Positions 42,780-51,182 of a stretch of DNA of 51,212 nucleotides are shown piece after piece (position 1 is the stretch's first letter; the number at the start of each line of letters is the position of its first letter). A program made the translations under genes and the position numbers. A model generated the notes under the pieces. The model did not search any database and was not told the origin of the DNA. It saw only the letters and a program-made list of their open reading frames with translations. The DNA comes from an uncultured Bacteroidales bacterium (GTDB taxonomy: Bacteria; Bacteroidota; Bacteroidia; Bacteroidales; Paludibacteraceae): the NCBI GenBank assembly GCA_937891905.1, contig CALATT010000024.1:1-51212 (forward strand), given 5' to 3'.

Positions 42780-45188
42780 TTATAAATTCACTATCGTTAG
42801 TCCTGCTCCGCCGTGGTTGACATCTCCATCTCCGTATTCAAGAGGTACTTGTCCTCTTTTGTGGCGCTGGCGGTTTATATCGCTGAGGTAATCGCGTGTG
42901 AGTTGCTTGAGTGCACCAGTGCCAGTGCCATGCAAGATTGTCACCTCTCCGGCTCCTACCATGAGTGCATCATCCATATAGGCAATGAGTCGTTCCATAG
43001 CTTCGTCTATGCGCATGCCTCGCAGGTCAAGTGTGCGTTCAAAAGCGAGTGTTCGTTGCCGCACTGTATTGCGAACGGTAGTATTAGAGATGGGTTTAGA
43101 GGGCGTTTGCGGTGCTTCTTTTGCCATCTGTTTTCCTATTGCGCGCAACTCACTGAAATCCTTCAGCACTCGTTTACCATTCATCTCCACTTTCGTCTTT
43201 GTGCTCTTGGTTCTTGACTCTTGACTCTTGGCTCTTGACTCTCGACTCTCGGCTCTTGACTCTTGACTCTCAGCTTTCAACTCTTCACTCTTCACCTTCT
43301 CCTTCATTGCCTCCACTTTCTTGCGGGCGGCTTTGGTACGCTCTTTATCTGCTTTGGCTTCTTTGATTTCTCGTATAGTGCGTTCGATAGTAGCATTACT
43401 CTGTTGGAGCAAGTCAGCAGCTTGTTGGCGTGCTTCTTCCAACAACTCGCGTTTCTTCTGCTTGATACCACTCATCTGCTCCTCGTACTGCGCAATGCGT
43501 TCCTCTAATGCTTTCTCTTTCTGCCGTATCTGCTGACGCTTATTCTCCCAATAACGCTTATCGCGGGCAATATCCTGCAAATGCTTATCATAATCGATAT
43601 GTTCCTCGCCCACCAAGTCTGTGGCGTATTGGATGATGGGTTCACTCAATCCTATCTGCCGTGCTATTTCCACGGCGAAACTGCTACCTGCTTGTCCTAT
43701 GGATAATTGGAAGAGCGGACGCATCTCATGGCGGTCGTATAGCATAGCACCATTCACCACTTTAGGGGTCTGTTCTGCAAAATGTTTCAAATTGGTATAG
43801 TGGGTAGTGACAATACCTAATGCTTCTTTGTCCACCAACTCACGCAATACCGCCTCGGCAATGGCGCCACCAATGAGGGGTTCAGTACCCGTACCCATCT
43901 CATCAATAAGGAAGAGCGTGCGCGCGTCCGCATTGCGCACGAAATGCTTCATATTACGCAAGTGGGACGAATAAGTAGATAACTCATCTTGGATAGACTG
44001 CTCATCGCCTATGTCAATCATCAGTTGAGAGAATAATCCCGCTCTACTCTGCTCTGCACAAGGAACGAGCAGACCGCATTGCAGCATATACTGCAAGAGG
44101 GCCACCGTCTTGAGGCATACGGATTTACCACCCGCATTAGGACCAGAGATAACCAATACTCTATTCTCTTCCTCACGCAGACGAATATTGAGAGGAATTA
44201 CTTTCTTTCCTTGTGGTTGATAATGCAAAAGCAACACAGGATGATAGGCTTGGTACCAGTCTAACATTGGTTTATCTTGTACTTCTGGGTAGATGGCGTG
44301 CAATGCCTGTGCAAGGGACACTTTGGCGCGGAGAAAATCCACATCAGCCAACATCTCTTGGCTTCGCAGGATGAGCGGTACTTGTGGGCGGAGAGCTTCC
44401 GTAATTGTTTGTAAGATACGGATGCGTTCTCGGCGTTCCTCGCTCTCCAACTCGCGAATATGGTTATTGGCTTCCACCACTTGTTGTGGTTCGATAAAAA
44501 CGGTCTTGCCCGTTGCCGACTCATCATGTACTATACCTCCTATCTTGCGCTTATAGGCAGGCGAGACAGGAATCACTAATCGTCCCTCACGCAGCGTAGG
44601 CGTCACATCACCTTCTACAAAACCCGCCGCTTTGGCTTGGCGTAAGATAGAAGCGAGCGTGCGTCCTACACTACCTTGCAGACTATTCAACTCACGGCGT
44701 ATGCGTGCTAACTCAGGCGAAGCGTTATCTGCCAAACGACCATACTTATCCAGCACATTATCTATCGTGCGAACCATTGTATGGAGTGAACCTTCTACAT
44801 CCTCAAAGGCAGGGAGTGTACGCAGCAGGGGATAGAGTTGTTCATCTAATTGCAAGAAGAATGTCTCCAACTCATACGCATACGATAAGGAGTGACGCAA
44901 GGCGTCCAACTCTGTTTCGTCTAAGAAGAGGCCCTCTACACGGATGCGACTTATTGACTCGCGCATATCGTGTATGTCTCCGCGCGGGAAAGAGAGCGAC
45001 GCATCGGATAGTGCCATGTACATCTGATGGGTCATCGTAAGCAGATGACTCACCGTTGCGTAATCCGTATGAAAACTCATCTCATCCACGCGTTCACGAC
45101 CCAGATTGGAAGCACAACGCGCGCGTAAGTCTTCGCGGATCACCACGAAGTCAATCTTATTCTCTATATTGGATGGATAACAACTCAT
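42780..45188 (-). CDS. mutS2: Endonuclease MutS2
   Basis: MutS2 acts on recombination intermediates and, in some bacteria, on collided ribosomes. The 802-residue product has the MutS-type lever region, Walker A in ISGPNAGGKSVCLKT (about 350), Walker B in FLIDEMGTGTEP, a coiled coil (EKALEERIAQYEEQM), and a C-terminal Smr nuclease domain (LDLRGMRIDEAMERL, ILHGTGTGALKQL). Between the coiled coil and the Smr domain is an unusual linker of 30 residues (about 632-661) made of ESRAESRE-type units. It is encoded by thirteen 7-bp repeats (see the repeat entry). The ATG overlaps the DUF721 stop. Confidence 0.95.
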   Translation of the reverse strand: MSCYPSNIENKIDFVVIREDLRARCASNLGRERVDEMSFHTDYATVSHLLTMTHQMYMALSDASLSFPRGDIHDMRESISRIRVEGLFLDETELDALRHSLSYAYELETFFLQLDEQLYPLLRTLPAFEDVEGSLHTMVRTIDNVLDKYGRLADNASPELARIRRELNSLQGSVGRTLASILRQAKAAGFVEGDVTPTLREGRLVIPVSPAYKRKIGGIVHDESATGKTVFIEPQQVVEANNHIRELESEERRERIRILQTITEALRPQVPLILRSQEMLADVDFLRAKVSLAQALHAIYPEVQDKPMLDWYQAYHPVLLLHYQPQGKKVIPLNIRLREEENRVLVISGPNAGGKSVCLKTVALLQYMLQCGLLVPCAEQSRAGLFSQLMIDIGDEQSIQDELSTYSSHLRNMKHFVRNADARTLFLIDEMGTGTEPLIGGAIAEAVLRELVDKEALGIVTTHYTNLKHFAEQTPKVVNGAMLYDRHEMRPLFQLSIGQAGSSFAVEIARQIGLSEPIIQYATDLVGEEHIDYDKHLQDIARDKRYWENKRQQIRQKEKALEERIAQYEEQMSGIKQKKRELLEEARQQAADLLQQSNATIERTIREIKEAKADKERTKAARKKVEAMKEKVKSEELKAESQESRAESRESRAKSQESRTKSTKTKVEMNGKRVLKDFSELRAIGKQMAKEAPQTPSKPISNTTVRNTVRQRTLAFERTLDLRGMRIDEAMERLIAYMDDALMVGAGEVTILHGTGTGALKQLTRDYLSDINRQRHKRGQVPLEYGDGDVNHGGAGLTIVNL
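43204..43294 (-). repeat. Thirteen heptad repeats inside mutS2
   Basis: From 43204 to 43294 the plus strand reads as thirteen 7-base units of the type CTCTTGA (variants CTCTTGG, CTCTCGA, CTCTCGG, CTCTTCA, CTTTCAA). Because 7 is not a multiple of 3, the three phases give a repeating heptapeptide on the minus strand (ESRAESR-like). The array encodes the linker ahead of the Smr domain. Gains or losses in threes keep the frame. Confidence 0.93.
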
Positions 45189-45481
45189 TAACCTAAAATT
45201 CTACAATCTTTAATCACTTCCTGTCCTACATGCGCATTGAGTTTGCGCACCAACTCAAATCTATTCTCGAATAACTGTGCTTTGAGCGCAGCACTCGTTA
45301 CGCGCACGATGAGCATACCATCTTTCACTTCCACGCTGCGCGTCAAGCGCGCTACTGTCTCACCCATCACTTGCGGCCACGCTTCCTCTATCCGCGTCTC
45401 ATACACGGACTTCTCTAACCCCATTTCTCGCAAATAAATGGCTAATACTTCACCGATAGAAACAGACTTATTTCTAGCCAT
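45188..45481 (-). CDS. DUF721 (DciA-like) protein
   Basis: The 97-residue product has the compact alpha/beta DUF721 pattern: ISIGEVL-type start, EAWPQVMGETVARLTRSV, and GMLIVRVTSAALKAQLFENR. DciA proteins of this fold help load the replicative helicase in many bacteria lacking DnaC; whether this short version does so is inference. It overlaps mutS2 by one base (TAATG) and follows the glucosaminidase gene by 1 bp. Confidence 0.82.
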   Translation of the reverse strand: MARNKSVSIGEVLAIYLREMGLEKSVYETRIEEAWPQVMGETVARLTRSVEVKDGMLIVRVTSAALKAQLFENRFELVRKLNAHVGQEVIKDCRILG

Positions 45482-45482
45482 A

Positions 45483-46550
45483 TTACTCTTTTACTTTCGC
45501 CAAATAGATCTGCTGTCGTGTCTTAAAAACGCACAGAGAAGGTTCAAAACCATTGAGCTTATATATGGTGCTTATTTGAATACACTCGCGCTGACTGATT
45601 TCCCACAAAGTTTCACCCGGATGAACCCACATGACTGCCTTTTCCTGTGGAGCATATATCTTCTTTGGTGCCAGATAAAGGCGGTCACCCACTTTCAGCT
45701 CACGCCCCAAGGCGTCATTATACTCGCGCAGTGCGCGTTCACGCATATTGAGGCGGAATGCCACATTAGCGTAGGTATCGCCTTCGCGCGCCTCCACATA
45801 GTCTATCCCACGGCATTTCTTCATAGGATGAGCAAGCATAAACTGCTGCTTTTCTTCATAGGCAGAAAGTGGCTCCACATAAGGTTCTTCTGGCGCTGTA
45901 TTCTTAACCTCTATCGCAGCACTCTCCACTTTGACAGCTGCCTTCTTATCCGAACCCTTCTCCACTCTCACTGGCTCTTGCTTTGTCACTTGCGGAGTAC
46001 GCACGGAGGGTGCAGACAACGAACTCATATCGGCTGGGGACATGAGCGTAAGCGTATCTAACCGATAAGTCTCTATCAGTTTGATTAACTTCTGCGGATA
46101 CATTGGGTCGGTAGCATAACCGCATTGTTTGAGGCGGTGCGCCCAACCCTCATAGTCCTCTATCGCTATTTCAAAACAAGTGGCATAACGCGAACGACGC
46201 AAGAAGAGCGAGTGATCTTTGAACGACTCCATCGCATCGTAGTATTTACGAAAACACTCATCCTTTGCGTCATCGTCGTAGTAATACACGCCGCCAAACC
46301 AATCACTGGTACACTTGATGCCAAAGTGGTTCTTAGCATTTACAGCCAACTCACTCTGCCCCGCGGCTGATTCTAACAATCCCTGTGCCATCGTAATAGA
46401 GGCAGGTATCCCGTACTCAGCTTGCTGCTGAATAGCCACGCCTTTCCATGTATCTATATACGCCAGATAGGTCTCATTCTGTTTCTGCGCAAACATGAGT
46501 GCTGGCATGCAAGCCATCAATAATAACAATCCTTTTTGTATCTCTTTCAT
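45483..46550 (-). CDS. Secreted glucosaminidase with two LysM modules
   Basis: The 355-residue product has a signal peptide (MKEIQKGLLLLMACMPALMFAQ) and a mannosyl-glycoprotein endo-beta-N-acetylglucosaminidase-type domain (about 25-170; GIPASITMAQGLLESAAGQS, NHFGIKC, YDDDAKDECFRKY). A lysine- and glutamate-rich linker joins it to two LysM modules (EGDTYANVAFRLNMRERALREY; HPGETLWEISQRECIQ). It should cleave or remodel peptidoglycan. I use ATG 46550; ATG 46556 is two codons upstream and equally possible. The long extension to 46694 is rejected because the promoter lies within it. Confidence 0.92.
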   Translation of the reverse strand: MKEIQKGLLLLMACMPALMFAQKQNETYLAYIDTWKGVAIQQQAEYGIPASITMAQGLLESAAGQSELAVNAKNHFGIKCTSDWFGGVYYYDDDAKDECFRKYYDAMESFKDHSLFLRRSRYATCFEIAIEDYEGWAHRLKQCGYATDPMYPQKLIKLIETYRLDTLTLMSPADMSSLSAPSVRTPQVTKQEPVRVEKGSDKKAAVKVESAAIEVKNTAPEEPYVEPLSAYEEKQQFMLAHPMKKCRGIDYVEAREGDTYANVAFRLNMRERALREYNDALGRELKVGDRLYLAPKKIYAPQEKAVMWVHPGETLWEISQRECIQISTIYKLNGFEPSLCVFKTRQQIYLAKVKE

Positions 46551-46582
46551 ATTCATAATTTTTATACAAGTCTTTGCGGCTG

Positions 46583-46614
46583 CAAAGATAATGTTTTTTT
46601 TCGACATACGCAAG
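46583..46614 (-). promoter_or_regulatory. Promoter of the glucosaminidase-DUF721-mutS2 operon
   Basis: On the minus strand CTTG (46614-46611), a 20-bp spacer and TATCTTTG (46590-46583) fit the Bacteroidetes pattern. The -33 region CTTGCGTATGT and the -7 box TATCTTTG are both identical to the recQ promoter. The start site should lie near 46576, 25 bases before the start codon. Confidence 0.75.
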
Positions 46615-46740
46615 CGCGTGCGTGTTTTTTTTGCAGAAACACAGAACGGATCAAGTACCAATAGGACGCGGAGTATACAAAAAGTCAAAATCACGGGATA
46701 TATACATAGTATATATAAGCTGTGGTAGGATACGCAACAG

Positions 46741-46780
46741 ACCCGTAATTGACTCGTAATTGACTCGTGATTGACTCGTA
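46741..46780. repeat. 11-bp tandem repeat between divergent genes
   Basis: ACTCGTAATTG-type units occur three times (46741-46773) with a partial fourth (46774-46780), differing by single bases. The stretch 46695-46863 otherwise shows only an AT-rich inverted repeat near 46702-46722 (TATATA-type arms) and no gene. Confidence 0.9.
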
Positions 46781-46863
46781 AAACATAAAGGGGTGTGCTG
46801 TTTAACTAGGTTTTATTTAGCCTTGATAATAAAAAAATCTTTTTTGAAGAAATCATGCAATCA

Positions 46864-46895
46864 TTTGCATATGTCAAAAAAAAGCAGTAATTTTG
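46864..46895 (+). promoter_or_regulatory. Promoter of the lipoprotein-DAHP synthase unit
   Basis: TTTG at 46864-46867, a 20-bp spacer and TAATTTTG at 46888-46895 match the Bacteroidetes consensus. The -33 box reads TTTGCATATGT. The start site should be near 46902, about 23 bases before the ATG. Confidence 0.85.
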
Positions 46896-46924
46896 CACGC
46901 AAAATCGATTAGAAACAAAAAGTT

Positions 46925-47362
46925 ATGAAAAAAGTACTTCTTATCCTATCCATTATAGCAGTTGCTATTGGGTTTACAGGTTGCGAGGATGATCCATGCT
47001 ACTACAACACACAGACATTAGACCTGCGCGTGATGCAAGCCGATTGGCAGTTTGATGACAATACATTACAGTACTATTACCACTTTGATGTACCTGAGAT
47101 AACGCCATTCGTATATAACTACGGCAATTGGAGTATTAGTCGCGAATATAACAGCGGTACAGCAGACGCATACCAAGTGGCACTTCCACAGAGTGTTTAC
47201 ATGACCGAGGCTCTTTCTGATGGTTCGATTGCATACTATACGCAGCATATCGACTACCGCGTGGGTATCGGGTATGTAGAGATACAATTGACCAACTCTG
47301 ACTATTTCTACGGGCAAGAGAACCCAGAGAACATGCTCTTCCGCTTGCAATTGATTTATTAG
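46925..47362 (+). CDS. Small hypothetical lipoprotein
   Basis: I do not recognise the family. The 145-residue product has a lipoprotein signal with lipobox FTGC (lipidated Cys20) followed by an acidic EDD, and a beta-rich domain with many aromatic residues (YYYHFDVPEITPFVYNYGNW). It has its own promoter and is followed by the DAHP synthase gene without a terminator, so the two are probably co-transcribed although no functional link is evident. Confidence 0.75.
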   Translation: MKKVLLILSIIAVAIGFTGCEDDPCYYNTQTLDLRVMQADWQFDDNTLQYYYHFDVPEITPFVYNYGNWSISREYNSGTADAYQVALPQSVYMTEALSDGSIAYYTQHIDYRVGIGYVEIQLTNSDYFYGQENPENMLFRLQLIY

Positions 47363-47363
47363 A

Positions 47364-47391
47364 AAAATCTAAAATATAAAATCTGAAATTA
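47364..47391 (+). repeat. Heptad repeat covering the start of the DAHP synthase gene
   Basis: Four 7-base units AAAATCT, AAAATAT, AAAATCT and GAAATTA run from 47364 to 47391. The motif is the reverse-complement form of the ATTTTAG heptads before rimO. The array spans the region where the start codon of the next gene should lie. Confidence 0.85.
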
Positions 47392-48389
47392 TACATATAT
47401 TAGGACCTTGTTCGGCAGAGAGCCGCGAACAGGTGTTGGTCACTGCGCGCATGCTGAAAGAAGTATGCGACTTTGATTTTATCTTTCGCGCAGGCGTGTG
47501 GAAACCACGCACGAGTCCAAGTACTTTCCAAGGAGTAGGTACAGAAGCCCTAAAATGGCTTCAAGAAGTGAAGCAGCAATTTGGCATGGAAATTGCTACA
47601 GAAGTAGCGACGCCATCCCATGTGAACGAAGCACTACAGGCAGGAATAGACTACCTATGGATAGGCGCACGCACCAGCGCTAATCCCATTGCCGTACAGG
47701 AGATTGCAGACGCGCTACTCACTACTCGGTCGGAGACCTACAGGGGAGGGCAATTGAAGGGGATATTTATTAAGAACCCCGTGAATGAGGATGCTGCATT
47801 GTGGTTGGGTAATATAGAGCGATTAGAGCAGACAGGTATCCCCGTTATGGCTATTCACCGCGGATGCGCACACAAACCCTGTTGGGCCATGGCGCATTAC
47901 ATACGCACGCAAAGGCCAGACATACCTATCCTACTCGATCCAAGTCACATGAGCGGAGATGCTACGAAGATACCTTCGCTGATGAAGAAGATAGACGAGT
48001 TGCAGTTGGATGGCGCGATGATAGAAGTGCATTACAACCCACAAGAAGCACTCTCCGATGCGCAGCAGCAGATAAAACCGGAGGAGATTGGGAAGTTTTC
48101 AGTGGTCAGTGGTCAGCGGTCTGTGGAGAATCAAGAATTGGCTTGGTTGCGGGCGGAGATAGACGAATTGGATGACCAGTTATGGGAGACGATAGCACGG
48201 CGAATGGAAGTGAGTGAGCGTATAGGCGAATGGAAAAAAGCACATGGCGTACAAGCCCTACAACCCCAACGCTACGAAGAGATAGTCAAGCAGCGCAAAG
48301 AGTGGGCAGAGCAGAAAGGACTGAGCGAAGAATTGGTACAAAACTTATTTGACGCTATACATCAAGAGAGTTTAAAAAAACAAAAATAA
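47376..48389 (+). CDS. Bifunctional DAHP synthase / chorismate mutase, start codon not canonical
   Basis: This enzyme makes 3-deoxy-D-arabino-heptulosonate 7-phosphate from PEP and erythrose 4-phosphate and also rearranges chorismate to prephenate. The synthase domain has GPCSAESREQ (metal and PEP binding), RAGVWKPRTSPSTFQG, IGARTSANP, IHRG and DPSHMSGD. A type II chorismate mutase domain follows (ELAWLRAEIDELDDQLWE, RMEVSERIGEWKKA). The reading frame is open from 47373, but GPCSAES precedes the first ATG/GTG/TTG (GTG 47433). The true start must therefore be upstream; ATA 47376, giving (M)KSEIIHILGPCS, fits best but is non-standard. About ten extra residues (47715-47765, TTRSETYRGGQLKG) precede IFIKNPVN, and the domain linker is coded by heptads at 48100-48127. 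Confidence 0.9.
   Translation: MKSEIIHILGPCSAESREQVLVTARMLKEVCDFDFIFRAGVWKPRTSPSTFQGVGTEALKWLQEVKQQFGMEIATEVATPSHVNEALQAGIDYLWIGARTSANPIAVQEIADALLTTRSETYRGGQLKGIFIKNPVNEDAALWLGNIERLEQTGIPVMAIHRGCAHKPCWAMAHYIRTQRPDIPILLDPSHMSGDATKIPSLMKKIDELQLDGAMIEVHYNPQEALSDAQQQIKPEEIGKFSVVSGQRSVENQELAWLRAEIDELDDQLWETIARRMEVSERIGEWKKAHGVQALQPQRYEEIVKQRKEWAEQKGLSEELVQNLFDAIHQESLKKQK
48100..48127 (+). repeat. Heptad repeat in the domain linker of DAHP synthase/chorismate mutase
   Basis: CAGTGGT, CAGTGGT, CAGCGGT and CTGTGGA run from 48100 to 48127, in frame, coding SVVSGQRSVE between the synthase barrel and the mutase helices. The placement in a flexible linker would be tolerated by the protein. Confidence 0.88.
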
Positions 48390-48409
48390 GACTATTTACA
48401 ATTTAGATT

Positions 48410-51182
48410 TTGAAAAAAAGCATTTTATACATATTATTTCTTTGTCTTCCGATGGTGAATATCGGGGCACAAGAAGCACCGCAGCGCACTAGTATAAGCG
48501 GTATTGTAGTGGACGCCGAGACAGGCGAGACACTACCTTTCGCACAGATATATTTCCTCAAATCCACCACCAACAAAGGCATGGTGGCGTCTGAAGTAGG
48601 TACTACCTCAGATTTAGATGGTAATTTCTCCATTAGCAACACGCATGGCTATACCACAGTGCATTTCCAGATGATCGGATACAAGACAGAAGTGGTAGTA
48701 TTGCGCAAAGGGCAACAAAAAACCAACACGACCATCAAACTCAAGCCCGAGGCATATGGTTTGCAAGATATTATTGTTACGCCCAAGAATAAGAAGCGCG
48801 ACTATCGCCGCCGCGGTAACCCAGCAGTGGAACTGATAAAGAATGTGATAGCCAATAAGAATGACCACTGCGTTCTCGCGGCTGACCATTACACGGCTAC
48901 CACCTACTCGCGTATGTCGTTCGCGTTGGATAATATCAATGTAAATTGGGAGAAACCATTTTGGAAGAATTTCGCTTTCGTGCAGAAATATATTGACACC
49001 ACAGGTGTTTATCCAAGTGTGACAGTTAGTATCCGTGAGCACATAAGCGATGAGTACTACCAACGCAGGCCACACCGCGAGAAGAAAATTCTACAGAAGA
49101 AGCGTATTTTTGGTGTAGAAACTATTATTGGTTCCAGCGCATTCCAACAAAACATCAACTCGCTATTCAAGGATGTAGAGATTAACGATAATAGCATGAA
49201 TCTGCTATATAATCGCTTCGTTTCTCCGCTCTCCTCCACCCTTGCCGTGTCCTTCTATCAATATTATATTATGGACACCATCATGGTGGATGGTTATCCA
49301 TGTATCGACCTCGCTTTTGTGCCTGTCAACTCTGAGAGTTATGGTTTCACGGGACACTTATATATTGTGAATGACTCCACTTTCCGCATTAAGAAGTACG
49401 CTATTAACATCCCGCCAGATATCAATCTCAATTTCGTGAGTGAATACTCTATTGAGCATAACTATGAGCAATTAGAGAATGGTCTTTGGGCTCCCGACAA
49501 AACAAGTACTTATGCCAAATTTTATATCTTCAATAAGAAGAAAGGTATGATTGCACGGCAAACGAAGTTCTATACTGGTTGGGATTTTGAAAGTCCTATT
49601 CCTGCAGAGACCTTCTCAAGTTTGACTGCTAACGAGGTAGAGTTGAATGATACGACAGCTGAACTTGTTTTTGAGGGGTATTGGACAGATAGCATGCGTC
49701 CTGAACCGCTCACCAAATATGAGAGTTCGGTGGTGGATCTGGTGCGTGAGTTCACCAATACACCTAAGTTCAATAGTCTTGCTCTCTTCGCCAATGCGCT
49801 CACTTCAGGTTATATTCCCACACGCGAGGCTGAGTTTATGTATCTGAGTAAGTTTGATTTTGGTCCGATATACAATTTCGTGAGTTGGAATATGCTTGAG
49901 GGTGTCCGTCTGCGTATTGGCGGTGGTTCTACAGCCCGTATGCATGACCAGATATTTTTCCGTGGTTATGCTGCATTCGGTACTAAAGACTTGCGTCCCA
50001 AGTACAACGCCACATTTGTCTATGCATTTGACAAGCACAAGAACCAGCCCTACGACGGCATCAAACACCATTTGCAGCTTAGTGCCCAATATGATGTAGA
50101 AGAACCCGGACAGATAACTGATGTTATCCGCAGGGACAATATATTGATGTCAATCCCAACAAGCACACCTACTATGCCGTTTGCGCAGTATGTATTCCAC
50201 GCCAAAGCGGAGTATATGAAAGAATGGCGTAACAATCTCATTTTTTCTGCTTCGTTTGATTTTAGCAATAACGAAGCGGCAGGTGTACTCAATTACCATC
50301 GCCTCGATTACACCCAGCACATAAATCCTATGACGATGGATACTACTTACACACAAAGTGTAACCAATATAGGTCAATACCGCAACTACGAGGCGATTGT
50401 TGATTTGGAATACTCACCGGGTTCTACTATCGGTATGGACCGCGAGGGTATTAAGAGTCCATGGGTGATTGAGAAAGATGCGCCTACTATTAAGTTGACA
50501 CATACTATTGGTTTCCTCGATGATAGACACAATGGTGGTAAAGGATTCTTCTATAATAAGACCGAACTGATGTTTGACTCGGCACAGTTGGCAAAACAGA
50601 AGTTAACAAGGTTTATGACCCTGCTTGTGGTTCTGGTTCTCTGCTTTTGGTCCCTTAGATGTGCGCTTGCAAGGAGGATATATATGGCAACAAGTGCCGT
50701 TCACCAAACTACATATTCCTCCCAGTTCAACAAGTATTTTACTTGCTCAGCGTTCCTTCAACTTAATGAAACCAATGGAATTTATGATGGACGCGCATGC
50801 CTCCATCTTTACCACCTATTATTTCAAAGGTTGGATATTAAACCGCATCCCAGGTATCAATAAACTCAAACTGCGCGGTGTAGTTAGTTTTGCTGCGATA
50901 CATGGTATGCTAACAAATAAGAATAATCCGTATTTAGAGACAAACAATGGTTTATACGATTTCCCACACACTCCTTGGGAGAACGGCATTATGGCTAACG
51001 CATTCGACAAGAATGGGTATATACATAACCAATACAACACCTCTTCCCCTATTGGCAAACTACCATATATGGAGTTGACAGCAGGTTTTGAGAATATTCT
51101 TAAGTTCATTCGTATCGATTATATACGCCGTTTGACTTACAACGACTACGAGTTGCCGTATATGATTCAAAAGATGGAATAA
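48410..51182 (+). pseudogene. DUF5686-family outer-membrane protein, disrupted near its 3' end
   Basis: The frame from TTG 48410 codes a signal peptide (MKKSILYILFLCLPMVNIGA), a carboxypeptidase-regulatory-like domain (GIVVDAETGETLPFAQIY), and the long DUF5686 region up to NKTELMFD (about 50577). The family sequence then resumes in another frame at about 50633 (WFSAFGPLDVRLQGGYIWQ) and continues to the stop at 51182. Between the two lies about 55 bp with unrelated coding content (see the next entry). The intact gene would code roughly 910 residues of a TonB-receptor-like barrel. The TTG start is preceded by AATTTAGATTT, another heptad-like stretch, and no better start exists in frame. The two pieces are remnants of one gene. 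Confidence 0.85.
50583..50650 (+). other. Fragment matching the catalytic motif of HsdM (type I restriction methylase)
   Basis: Read in the frame starting at 50583, this stretch gives TVGKTEVNKVYDPACGSGSL followed by LL. It contains the SAM-binding motif I of type I N6-adenine methylases (YDPACGSGSLLL) together with the residues normally found before it (VGKTEVNKV). Neither flank continues as HsdM: a stop lies in frame at 50574-50576 and another at 50655-50657. The 3' edge blends into the host gene through shared TTCTCTGCTTTT sequence. It lies exactly at the break in the DUF5686 gene. Confidence 0.8.

Noticed and set aside
46557..46694. Glucosaminidase starting at 46694
   Set aside because: The extension crosses the promoter and precedes the signal peptide.
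50583..50650. A genuine restriction-modification locus at the right end
   Set aside because: Only a motif-sized fragment is present, bounded by stops, without hsdR, hsdS or the rest of hsdM.
50625..51182. Separate 185-residue gene at the right end
   Set aside because: Its sequence is the C-terminal barrel of the upstream DUF5686 gene in another frame; it has no start region of its own.
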